DNA of 42,559 bases. It comes from Prevotella sp. (GTDB lineage Bacteria; Bacteroidota; Bacteroidia; Bacteroidales; Bacteroidaceae). The translations under genes were made by a program, and so were the position numbers. The notes below the pieces were generated by a model, which had not been told where the DNA came from, searched no databases, and saw only the letters and a list, made by a program, of their open reading frames with translations. The stretch is taken from positions 57,047 to 99,605 of the forward strand of contig DLZV01000006.1 of assembly GCA_003447235.1 (NCBI GenBank), in the 5' to 3' direction. Shown here piece by piece: positions 25,381-34,078 of this stretch (position 1 is its first letter; each line of letters opens with the position of its first letter).

Positions 25381-26199
25381 ATGCTTAGGTTTATATCTTT
25401 CGGAAGCGGCAGCAGTGGCAACTGCTATCTTTTATTCACCGACACAGACTGTCTGATGATAGACTGTGGCGTGGGTATTCGTACGCTTAAAAAGCATTTC
25501 AACCAGTATGGCCTCAAACTCGACCATGTCAAGCATATCATCCTCACCCATGACCACGCCGACCATGTCAAGTCGGTAGGGTCTCTGAGTGGTGATTGCC
25601 ACATTCCCGTCTTTGCCACGACGGACGTACACCGTGGTGTACATAGCAACTGGTGTGTGCGCCGAAAGATCAACAAGGAAAATCTCTTCTATTTGGAGAA
25701 AGGAGAAACTCAGCAGATAGGTGAGTTTACCGTCACCTCCTTCGCCGTCCCTCATGATAGTACTGACTGCACGGGTTATAGTATCGTATGCGAAGGTGTG
25801 CGCTTTGGCTTGATCACTGACTGTGGTCACATCACCGATGAGGTCAAGCAGTGTATTGCGCAGTCTCAGTACCTTGTCTTGGAAGCCAACTATGAGCCCG
25901 AGAAACTTGCGCAGGGTGCTTATCCTCGCCATTTGAAGGAGCGCATCTGCGGACCTAATGGGCATTTGAGCAATAACGAATGTGCACAGGCCCTCGTCGA
26001 AAATGCGTCTCCCGCTCTTCGCCATGTTTGGCTCTGCCATCTTAGCGATGAAAACAATCATCCCGAATTAGCTCGACTCACAGTAGAGACTATTCTGCGT
26101 TCTCACGGTATCATCCCTGGCAAAGATTTCCAACTCGATGTACTGAAACGCAAATCCCCTAGTGGTATCTATGAATTGAAGGCAGAGAAAGAGGAGTAA
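25381..26199 (+). CDS. MBL-fold metallo-hydrolase, YycJ/WalJ-like
   Basis: A 272-residue metallo-beta-lactamase-fold protein. The metal motif THDHADH holds H57, D58, H59, D61 and H62. The N terminus begins FISFGSGSSGNCYLL and later has VPHDSTDCTGYSI, both typical of YycJ-type proteins. In Firmicutes YycJ/WalJ is linked to cell-wall and DNA-replication control and may have nuclease activity. No such context exists here: it follows the polysaccharide deacetylase gene after 63 nt on the same strand. Cys residues near the metal site (DCG, DCGH) are notable. A strong hairpin follows 53 nt after the stop. Confidence 0.85.
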   Translation: MLRFISFGSGSSGNCYLLFTDTDCLMIDCGVGIRTLKKHFNQYGLKLDHVKHIILTHDHADHVKSVGSLSGDCHIPVFATTDVHRGVHSNWCVRRKINKENLFYLEKGETQQIGEFTVTSFAVPHDSTDCTGYSIVCEGVRFGLITDCGHITDEVKQCIAQSQYLVLEANYEPEKLAQGAYPRHLKERICGPNGHLSNNECAQALVENASPALRHVWLCHLSDENNHPELARLTVETILRSHGIIPGKDFQLDVLKRKSPSGIYELKAEKEE

Positions 26200-26251
26200 A
26201 TGGGAAAAATGAGATAATAAGAAAAATAAGACTAGGATGAAAAGCGGTGGT

Positions 26252-26277
26252 GAGGAAAAAGTAATGACTTTTTCCTC
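26252..26277. terminator. Hairpin terminator after the YycJ-like gene
   Basis: A perfect 11-bp stem, GAGGAAAAAGT (26252-26262) / ACTTTTTCCTC (26267-26277), with an AATG loop. T5 lies within the right arm, not after it, so termination efficiency is uncertain. Confidence 0.6.
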
Positions 26278-26371
26278 TCCTATGACACGATAGAATATAT
26301 GTTTCTGTATTCCAAAGCACGGCGTATTCGTTAAAAATCCCAATATAAACCATTTTTCTTCCAAAAACGCT

Positions 26372-26401
26372 TTGCTATTTCATGGAAATTGGTTTATTTT
26401 G
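26372..26401 (+). promoter_or_regulatory. Promoter of the alpha-2-macroglobulin-like gene
   Basis: TTG (26372-26374), a 19-nt spacer and TTATTTTG (26394-26401), one mismatch from TAnnTTTG. The ATG at 26448 is 46 nt downstream. Confidence 0.55.
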
Positions 26402-26447
26402 CAAAGTTATATTCGACATAGTGAATCACTTGCAAAATAGAATCAAC

Positions 26448-29400
26448 ATGAAACGAACTATTTCTATCATTATACTGCTTATGTCATTTCTCTCAAATCT
26501 ATGGTCCCAAGGTTATGACAACCTATGGAAAAAGGTCAATAACGCGGAACGGGACGACCAGCCGCGTACACAGATCAGCATACTTACTCAAATTCAGGAG
26601 CGTGCTGCTCAAGAGAACGCTTATGGTCACCTCTTGGCTTCCACACTCCGCAGAGCCAGCTTGGAATATGACATTTCCCCCGACTCCCTCTCCAAATGGG
26701 TAACGGATTTGGAGGAGAAGGAAAGCCAGGCTACCAACGTGGTACTCCAGTCAATCTACGACGTAGTTCTCTCCCAAATCTACGACGCCCACCCTGCTCT
26801 CGATGACCATAAAGCCAAGGCCAGCGCTTATCGTGCCAAGGCCCTCTCCCACCCGGATGCCCTTGCGGCGGAGAGAGTGGATCCCTACATTCCCTTCCTC
26901 AAAAAGGGTGTTGATAGTCAAATCTTCGGCAATGACCTGCTTCATGTCGTTGCACTGGAGACCAACCAGCGTGAATGGCTTCTCGACTGGTATCGCACGC
27001 ATGGTAATCGTGAGGCCACCTGTCTCTTGGCCACGGATCTTGCCGGAAACGACCTTCAAGCCCTCGACCGCATTATCGCGGAGTATCAAGACTTGCTCGT
27101 CTGTGGACATGCAGCCATCGTTCGCTTCCACGCAATGCCTCAAACGACCAACGATGAACGGAAGGCTTGCTATGATTTTGCACTCAAGGCCCTTAGACGT
27201 TGGAGTGAGTGGAAGGAGATCGGTGCACTTCGCAATAGTCTTGAATACCTCATCAGGCCACGCTTTACCGCAGATTTGTCGGACCAGCTCTTTCATCCGT
27301 ATCAGTCTGTGAAGATCGTATTCAATGATGTTTGCAACCTTTCAGAGCTTCATGTGCGCGTCCTGCCTGTACGTTTGACCAACGACCATCAGTCTTTTGT
27401 CCTATTCCAAAGATCTGTCGATGGCCATCTATACAAGAACATCCAATCCTATATTGACAAGGGTTCCGCTCAGACTTTCAGCGTCTCATTCCACGGCCAC
27501 CCAGTCTATGAACAGCATACAGACAGTCTCTTATTGCCACACCTTTCCCCAGGACTTTATCTCTTGGAGTTTTATTCAGACAACAAGTCGATGAAGGTGG
27601 AGCGGCGTCTGATAGCCGTGAGCAATCTTCGTCTGTTATGGCAAACGCAGCCCGAAGGAAAAATCCGTCTCGCCGTCGTCCGTGCCGACAATGGACAGCC
27701 CGTGGCGGGCGCTTCAGTGCACTATTACCAACCGGAGAACGACCATAGTAAGTCGAAGGTTGTGACAGACAAAAACGGCGAAGCGATTATCTCTATAGAT
27801 AATAATGAACCTTATTTAAATACCGAATTAGAGTTTTGGGTCCAAACGCCGCAGGACAAGGCCCTGCCGGCCAATACTGAATGGGCTAACTTTACCTATA
27901 ACATGCAGGAAGGTCCGGAGCAGAATGTCCGTATCTTTACCGATCGTGCCATTTACCGTCCGGGACAAACGGTATATGTCAATCTGATGGCTTGGACGAT
28001 GATGGGCACGGAGACCAAGGCCACCGCTGACCGCCCCGTCACGCTTACCCTTCGTGATGCCAATGGTCGTGATGTGGCGGAGAAGTCGCTCACGACAGAT
28101 GCCTTCGGTACGGCTGCAACCGAGTTTCATCTGCCCTCTACGGGACTTACAGGTCACTTCACGATAGTTTCAAGTCTTGGTTATGATCGCGAGGCTATTC
28201 GTGTAGAGGAATACAAACGGCCTACATTTGAGGTAACTTTCGACCCATACCAAGATCGCTACGCTCCAGGCGATACGATTGTCATCAAGGGAACCGCCCG
28301 TACCTATAGTGGTGTGGGGATAGATGGCGCCAAGGTCAGCTACACCGTCGTGCGTCGTCCCTCGATGTGGTGGCGTTGGTTCGAGAGAGACTTCTCTGAG
28401 GCGACCATTCTCGAGGCTCAGGCTACGACAGATGCTGATGGCCTCTTTGAGGTCCGCTTGCCGTTGACAATACCTGAGGGCGCTACGGGCTTCTACCGTT
28501 TTGAGTTGCAAGCCGATGTCACCGACCTTGCTGGAGAAAGCCATCGTGGCACTCTCTCCATCCCGTTGGGCAACAAGGATGCGCTCCTTTCCACCGACCT
28601 GCCAGAAAAGTTGCTTGTCGATACCGACAATAAGACTTTCACCCTTCAGTATCGCAATGCCGCGGGCAAGGAAGTGGAGGCCTCCGTCCGCTACGGCTTT
28701 TTTGCTACGAATGACGGACTGAGTACGGCGGAGCGTATGGCCCAACTCACCCATTCCGCCTCCACCAATACTCCTATCCAACTGCCTCGAATGAAGTCGG
28801 GTGCCTGGACGTTGCTCGCTGTCTGTGGCAACGACACGCTACAGCATCCGTTTGTTCTTTTCTCCCTTGACGATAAGCGCCCGGTAGTCACGACACACAA
28901 CTGGTTCTACCAGACAAGTGAGACCTTCCCGCGCGATGGCAAGCCAGTCTGTATCCAAGTGGGTTCTTCAGATGCGGACCAGCACATTCTCTATTCCATC
29001 ATCTCGGGAGACCGTGTGTTGGAGAACGGTCGCATCGACCAAAGCGATGCGCTGACACTTATGAAGTTTAAGTATAAGAAAGAGTATGGCGACGGACTGC
29101 GCCTCTGCTTCGCTTGGGTACACGACGGCGTTGCTTACACCCATACTACGACCATAGCACGCCCCCTTCCCGAGAAGCAGATCACTCTCTCTTGGCGCAC
29201 CTTCCGCGACCGACTCACACCGGGACAGCAGGAAACATGGACGCTGGAGGCCCGCAATCCTGACGGCTCACCAGCCAACGCTCAGCTGATGGCCACTCTT
29301 TACGATAAGAGTCTCGACCAGTTGAGTCTTCACCGTTGGGACGATAACGTAGCAATGAATCTCTATTTGCCCACTGCGGACTGGACGTCCATCTATTATG

Positions 29401-31949
29401 GTCGTACACAGGTGAACAGTATCCTTTATCCCTCTCGGCCCGTTTTCAAGACCTTGTCTTTCTCCGAGCTGGATAAAAACTACTTCTCCTCATTACTCCG
29501 CGACTACGATGAACGATTCTTGTATGGAAGATCGCGCCTCATGATGTATAATATGGACGCTGCCCCTGGCTCTGCTTCTGTGCGCATGATGTCGAAACAG
29601 ATGATGGTGGCTGATATGGAGGCAACCTTGGAAGAGCCTGCACTGGGCAGTGCAGCTAATGATGCGGGCAGCGCAACAGAGACAGACAGCAATGCTCCCG
29701 TCCAACTACGTGAAAACCTGGAGGAGACAGCTTTCTTTTATCCTCAACTCCGCACCGACTCTCTCGGACAGGTGAGTTTGCAGTTCCGTCTGCCTGAGAG
29801 CGTAACAACGTGGCGCTTCATGGGACTTGCTCACGACAAGGAAATGCGCCACGGACTGATAGAGGCCGACGTGGTGGCACAAAAGGATGTGATGGTACAA
29901 CCCAACCTTCCTCGCTTCCTTCGTTTGGGCGACCATGCAGTCATTGCCACGCGTATCAGCAACACATCTGACGTTGTCCGTACGGGTGTGGTGCGCCTCC
30001 AGCTCCTTCGTCCTGCCGACGAGTCAGTGGTCTATGAGGAGGAACAGCCTTTCTCTTCCGATCCCCACCAAACGGTGCGTGCGGCCTTCTCTATTGCTCC
30101 CTCACTGCTTGAAGGTCAAGAAGGACTCTTGATCGTGCGCATCATAGCACAAGGCGATGGATTCAGCGATGGTGAGCAGCACTACCTTCCCGTGTTGACC
30201 GACAAGCAATACGTCACCACTACCCTGCCGTTCACGCAACACGAGCCTGGGACGCTGCAGCTCGACCTCAAGCAGTTGTTCAAAGGCAAAGGTATCGAGC
30301 GACCGAGTCTGACGATAGAATATACCAACAATCCCGCATGGCTCCTGATGCAAGCCCTCCCCTATGTCGGCGACGTCAACGAAAAGAATGCAATCTCTCT
30401 CTCCGCCGCCCTCTTTGCCAACACCCTTGCACGGACGATCGTTAAGGAGAATCCCACTTTGAAGACAGTGTTCAAGCAGTGGGAACAAGAATCGGGCACG
30501 GAGACTTCGCTACAAAGCCAGCTGGAGAAGAATGAGGCGCTCAAGGCTCTGGTGCTTACCGAGACTCCGTGGGTAGCTGTCGCTCAGTCGGAGAGCGCCC
30601 AACGCCGTGCTATTGCAGCTTATTTCAACGACAACCAGATCAGCCATGCGCTCACCAATACCATCAGCAGTCTGCGCAAGTTGCAGAACGCCGACGGATC
30701 TTTCTCTTGGTGGCAAGGTATGGACGGTAGCTTTTATATGACGGTGGCTGTTACTAAGACCCTCGTCCGACTACAAGTAATGACAGGCGAGGACGCTACG
30801 TTGAACGCCCTCGTCACCAAGGCCTTCCGCTTCCTCGACAAGGAGGTGGCCCGACAGGTCACCGAACTCAAGAAAAGAAAGGATTTTTATCCCAGCGATG
30901 CCCTTTGCGACTATCTTTATACCAATGCATTGGCACAACGTAGCCGTACGGCAGATACCGACTATCTGCTGCGCCTGATGACCCGTCGTGCTTCGGAGCT
31001 AACCATTTATGGCAAAGCCAATACGGCGGTGATCCTCGCCCTGTATGATCAGCACTCGAAAGCCCTCGCATATTTGAAGAGCTTGAAGGAGTATACTGTG
31101 TACCGTGAGGAGATGGGACGCTATTTCGACACGCCACGTGCCAGTTATAGTTGGTTCAACTATCGGATTCCTTCGCAAGTAGCGGCTATCGAGGCCATTC
31201 GCACTCTGACTCCCGACGACACACAGACCCTCAGCGAGATGCGTCGCTGGCTTCTTCAAGCTAAGCGCACACAAGCTTGGGACACGCCTTTCAATGCCGT
31301 GGAAGCCATTTGGGCTTTTGCCGACAAGGGCCATCTTGCTGCCCTGACCGACTCGGCTGCACCGACTCGGCTCTCCATCGACGGAAGGTCCATTGAGGAG
31401 CAGGGTTCAGCTGGGCTGGGCTACGTGCGCCATACAGAGACGTTGACGAATGCGCCGGCGACCTTGACAGCCGAAAAGTCCTCCGATGGCACGTCCTGGG
31501 GAGCTGTCTATGCGCAATATCTCCAGCCTATGCGCGAGACTCGTGCTTCCTCGGCAGGTCTCAAGGTCAGCCGCGAACTTCTTGACGAGGACGGTAAGCC
31601 GGCCACCCAACTGACGGTTGGCGACCGCGTACGAGTACGCATTACCATCCAAGCCGACCGCGACTACGACTTTGTGATGGTAAACGATATGCGTGCAGCC
31701 TGCCTGGAGCCCGTGGCCCAGGAGAGTGGTTATCAATGGGGCTACTACCTGGAGACCCGCGACCAATCGACCCGTTATTTCTTCCATCAAATAGCTAAAG
31801 GCAAGCATGTGGTCGAGACGGAGTACTATATTGACCGCGAGGGCAACTACCTCTCGGGCATCTGCACGGCACAATGTGCCTATGCGCCTGAATACAGCGG
31901 AAGGACCACTGCTGCGACAGTGAAAGTATCGAAACCAACTACATATTAA
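26448..31949 (+). CDS. Alpha-2-macroglobulin family protein without thioester motif
   Basis: A very large exported protein (1833 residues) with a signal peptide (about 1-22, MKRTISIIILLMSFLSNLWS then Q). A helical N-terminal region of about 300 residues is followed by beta-sandwich MG domains. The MG2 signature VRIFTDRAIYRPGQTVYV lies near residue 495. The A2M domain (ETAFFYPQLRTDSLGQVSL and later TTWRFMGLAHD) is near 1090-1125. An alpha-helical thioester-like domain follows from about 1300. At the position where many family members have CxEQ this protein reads GDVNEKN, so it cannot form the thioester. It probably works as an envelope protease trap or a structural protein. ispH follows after 20 nt. 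No penicillin-binding partner (pbpC) is adjacent. Confidence 0.9.
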   Translation: MKRTISIIILLMSFLSNLWSQGYDNLWKKVNNAERDDQPRTQISILTQIQERAAQENAYGHLLASTLRRASLEYDISPDSLSKWVTDLEEKESQATNVVLQSIYDVVLSQIYDAHPALDDHKAKASAYRAKALSHPDALAAERVDPYIPFLKKGVDSQIFGNDLLHVVALETNQREWLLDWYRTHGNREATCLLATDLAGNDLQALDRIIAEYQDLLVCGHAAIVRFHAMPQTTNDERKACYDFALKALRRWSEWKEIGALRNSLEYLIRPRFTADLSDQLFHPYQSVKIVFNDVCNLSELHVRVLPVRLTNDHQSFVLFQRSVDGHLYKNIQSYIDKGSAQTFSVSFHGHPVYEQHTDSLLLPHLSPGLYLLEFYSDNKSMKVERRLIAVSNLRLLWQTQPEGKIRLAVVRADNGQPVAGASVHYYQPENDHSKSKVVTDKNGEAIISIDNNEPYLNTELEFWVQTPQDKALPANTEWANFTYNMQEGPEQNVRIFTDRAIYRPGQTVYVNLMAWTMMGTETKATADRPVTLTLRDANGRDVAEKSLTTDAFGTAATEFHLPSTGLTGHFTIVSSLGYDREAIRVEEYKRPTFEVTFDPYQDRYAPGDTIVIKGTARTYSGVGIDGAKVSYTVVRRPSMWWRWFERDFSEATILEAQATTDADGLFEVRLPLTIPEGATGFYRFELQADVTDLAGESHRGTLSIPLGNKDALLSTDLPEKLLVDTDNKTFTLQYRNAAGKEVEASVRYGFFATNDGLSTAERMAQLTHSASTNTPIQLPRMKSGAWTLLAVCGNDTLQHPFVLFSLDDKRPVVTTHNWFYQTSETFPRDGKPVCIQVGSSDADQHILYSIISGDRVLENGRIDQSDALTLMKFKYKKEYGDGLRLCFAWVHDGVAYTHTTTIARPLPEKQITLSWRTFRDRLTPGQQETWTLEARNPDGSPANAQLMATLYDKSLDQLSLHRWDDNVAMNLYLPTADWTSIYYGRTQVNSILYPSRPVFKTLSFSELDKNYFSSLLRDYDERFLYGRSRLMMYNMDAAPGSASVRMMSKQMMVADMEATLEEPALGSAANDAGSATETDSNAPVQLRENLEETAFFYPQLRTDSLGQVSLQFRLPESVTTWRFMGLAHDKEMRHGLIEADVVAQKDVMVQPNLPRFLRLGDHAVIATRISNTSDVVRTGVVRLQLLRPADESVVYEEEQPFSSDPHQTVRAAFSIAPSLLEGQEGLLIVRIIAQGDGFSDGEQHYLPVLTDKQYVTTTLPFTQHEPGTLQLDLKQLFKGKGIERPSLTIEYTNNPAWLLMQALPYVGDVNEKNAISLSAALFANTLARTIVKENPTLKTVFKQWEQESGTETSLQSQLEKNEALKALVLTETPWVAVAQSESAQRRAIAAYFNDNQISHALTNTISSLRKLQNADGSFSWWQGMDGSFYMTVAVTKTLVRLQVMTGEDATLNALVTKAFRFLDKEVARQVTELKKRKDFYPSDALCDYLYTNALAQRSRTADTDYLLRLMTRRASELTIYGKANTAVILALYDQHSKALAYLKSLKEYTVYREEMGRYFDTPRASYSWFNYRIPSQVAAIEAIRTLTPDDTQTLSEMRRWLLQAKRTQAWDTPFNAVEAIWAFADKGHLAALTDSAAPTRLSIDGRSIEEQGSAGLGYVRHTETLTNAPATLTAEKSSDGTSWGAVYAQYLQPMRETRASSAGLKVSRELLDEDGKPATQLTVGDRVRVRITIQADRDYDFVMVNDMRAACLEPVAQESGYQWGYYLETRDQSTRYFFHQIAKGKHVVETEYYIDREGNYLSGICTAQCAYAPEYSGRTTAATVKVSKPTTY

Positions 31950-31969
31950 GTTCATTTGCATACCAACCT

Positions 31970-32830
31970 ATGACGATAGAAATTGATTCAGGCAGTGGCT
32001 TTTGCTTCGGTGTGACCACTGCCATCAACAAAGCGGAGGAAGAACTCAAGGCAGGCAATACCCTCTACTGCCTCGGCGACATCGTACACAACGGTGTCGA
32101 GGTGGAGCGTCTTGCTCACAAGGGACTGATCACCATCAATCATGAACAGTTTCAGCAACTTCACGATGCAACGGTGCTGCTCCGAGCCCATGGCGAACCA
32201 CCCTCTACCTACGAAACGGCCCAACGCAATAACATCACAATCATTGACGCGACGTGTCCTGTGGTGCTGGCCTTGCAGCGCAGGGTGAAGCGTCAGTGGG
32301 AGAAGGCGCAAGACGGACAAGTGGTTATCTTTGGCAAGAAAGGCCATGCCGAAGTGCTTGGCCTGGTCGGGCAGACCCACGGAGGTGCTATTGTTGTGGA
32401 AAACCTCGACGACGTGCGTCACCTCGACTTCTCCCGCTCCATCTTCCTTTTCTCCCAGACGACGAAAAGCCTCTCGGCCTATCGGGATATCATCGCTTAC
32501 ATCCAGGGTCATATCGCCTACGGGTGTGCCTTTGAGAGTTTTGATACCATCTGTCGATCAGTGGCCAACCGTATGCCTAATATCGCTGATTTTGCCGCTT
32601 GTCATGAACTTGTACTCTTCGTAGCAGGTCGCAAGAGCAGCAACGGGCGCGTGCTCTTTGCGGAATGCAGCCGCGTCAATGCCAACAGTCATCAGATAGA
32701 GAGTCAGGATGAGATCCGAAGGGAGTGGCTCGATGGCATACAGTCGGTGGGTATATGTGGGGCGACAAGTACCCCCAAGTGGCTCATGGAGCAATGTGCG
32801 AAAAAGGTAGAGCAACTGTTTAAGTTCTGA
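31970..32830 (+). CDS. ispH: 4-hydroxy-3-methylbut-2-enyl diphosphate reductase
   Basis: Last enzyme of the MEP isoprenoid pathway: reduces HMBPP to isopentenyl and dimethylallyl diphosphate using a [4Fe-4S] cluster. The 286-residue protein retains the three cluster Cys: C12 (in GFCFGV), C96 (in DATCPVV) and C195 (in DTICRSV). Substrate residues H40 (IVHN), H74 (RAHGEP) and the TT of SQTTKS are also present. The third Cys context (ICRSVANRM) differs from the common IC..T..RQ. The sequence is shorter than E. coli IspH (316 residues). It begins 20 nt after the macroglobulin gene, probably in the same transcript. Confidence 0.94.
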   Translation: MTIEIDSGSGFCFGVTTAINKAEEELKAGNTLYCLGDIVHNGVEVERLAHKGLITINHEQFQQLHDATVLLRAHGEPPSTYETAQRNNITIIDATCPVVLALQRRVKRQWEKAQDGQVVIFGKKGHAEVLGLVGQTHGGAIVVENLDDVRHLDFSRSIFLFSQTTKSLSAYRDIIAYIQGHIAYGCAFESFDTICRSVANRMPNIADFAACHELVLFVAGRKSSNGRVLFAECSRVNANSHQIESQDEIRREWLDGIQSVGICGATSTPKWLMEQCAKKVEQLFKF

Positions 32831-32918
32831 TATTTCCACCCAATGATATGATCGTTCAGCTATAAAGCCATGCATCTAAGTCGATGGTACCTTCGCAAAA
32901 TTAATGAGATGAATCAAA

Positions 32919-32962
32919 AAAAGTGGGTGTTGTTTCCTCAAAAGTGGGAGTTATTTTCCAAA
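32919..32962. repeat. Tandem 22-bp repeat upstream of pfkA
   Basis: Two adjacent copies of a 22-bp unit: AAAAGTGGGTGTTGTTTCCT at 32919 and AAAAGTGGGAGTTATTTTCC at 32941. About 17 of the first 20 positions agree. The period is two helical turns and the block ends about 17 nt before the promoter -33 region, a place typical of activator sites. Confidence 0.7.
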
Positions 32963-32978
32963 ATCCTGCAAAAAGGTT

Positions 32979-33007
32979 TGTAGATACATTTATTTTTACT
33001 ACCTTTG
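32979..33007 (+). promoter_or_regulatory. pfkA promoter
   Basis: TTG at about 32979-32981, an 18-nt spacer, then TACCTTTG ending at 33007 (TAnnTTTG). The ATG at 33051 is 43 nt downstream. No promoter was seen between pfkA and atpD, so this may also feed the ATP synthase genes. Confidence 0.65.
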
Positions 33008-33050
33008 CCCCTGTTAAAATCTTCAATAAGGTAATAATTAGAATCTTCCT

Positions 33051-34028
33051 ATGACAAAGATTAAGACAATTGGTGTATTAACTTCGGGTGGAGATGCCCC
33101 AGGAATGAACGCGGCAATTCGTGCCGTCACGCGTGCAGGAATCTATAACGGTTTCAATATCAAGGGTATTTACCGAGGTTATGATGGATTGGTAACAGGA
33201 GAGATAAGGGATTTCACCACCGAGAATGTCAGTGGCATCATCGGCAGGGGAGGTACAATCCTCAAGACGGCACGCTCTAAGGCGTTCATGACCAAAGAGG
33301 GGCGTGATAAAGCCTATGAGAACATCAAACAACATGGTATCGACGCACTGGTCGTCATCGGCGGCAATGGCTCGCTGACGGGTGCGATGAAGTTTGCTGC
33401 AGAGTATGATCTCTGCTGTATCGGACTGCCTGGTACCATTGACAACGACCTCTACGGTACGGACAACACGATCGGTTATGACACGACGCTCAATACCATC
33501 GTAGAGTGTGTTGATAGAATTCGCGATACCGCTCAAAGCCACGAGCGCATCTTCTTTGTAGAGGTGATGGGCCGTGATGCTGGTTTCTTGGCACAGAACT
33601 CTGCCATCGCCAGTGGTGCGGAGGCTGCCATCATCCCCGAAGATTCCACGGATGTTGACCAGTTGGCACGCTTCATGGAGCGTGGTATTCGCAAGTCAAA
33701 GAAGAGTTGCATCGTCATCGTCTCGGAAAGCCCGAAGTGTGGTGCGATGTACTATGCGGAGCGCGTTCACAAGGAGTTCCCCGACTATGACGTGCGTGTC
33801 TCCATCCTGGGTCACTTGCAGCGCGGAGGTCGTCCCTCGGCCCGCGACCGCATTCTGGCCAGCAGAACGGGCACTGGTGCCGTGGAGGCCATCATGCAAG
33901 GACAACGCAACCTGATGGTAGGCGTGAGAAACAACGAGGTCTGCTACGTGCCGCTCTCGGAGGCTATTCGTTCTGACAAGCCTTTCGACCGCAAGTTGAT
34001 CCGCGTCCTCGATGAGGTGAGCATCTAA
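33051..34028 (+). CDS. pfkA: 6-phosphofructokinase
   Basis: Phosphorylates fructose 6-phosphate to fructose 1,6-bisphosphate in glycolysis. The 325-residue protein has the ATP-loop GVLTSGGDAPGMNAAIR (about residues 8-24), the catalytic TIDNDL (D131, corresponding to E. coli D127) and the substrate segment MGRDAGFLA. The usual GGDGS is GGNGS at 104-108, so Asn 106 replaces the Mg-contacting Asp (E. coli D103). Gly rather than Asp at the next position argues for ATP, not pyrophosphate, as donor. The effect of Asn on activity is unknown. A tandem 22-bp repeat and a promoter lie upstream, and atpD follows after 50 nt. Confidence 0.93.
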   Translation: MTKIKTIGVLTSGGDAPGMNAAIRAVTRAGIYNGFNIKGIYRGYDGLVTGEIRDFTTENVSGIIGRGGTILKTARSKAFMTKEGRDKAYENIKQHGIDALVVIGGNGSLTGAMKFAAEYDLCCIGLPGTIDNDLYGTDNTIGYDTTLNTIVECVDRIRDTAQSHERIFFVEVMGRDAGFLAQNSAIASGAEAAIIPEDSTDVDQLARFMERGIRKSKKSCIVIVSESPKCGAMYYAERVHKEFPDYDVRVSILGHLQRGGRPSARDRILASRTGTGAVEAIMQGQRNLMVGVRNNEVCYVPLSEAIRSDKPFDRKLIRVLDEVSI

Positions 34029-34078
34029 CTAAAAACAAAATCGAAGTATAATAACGCATAAACAAAGAAGTAAAATTT

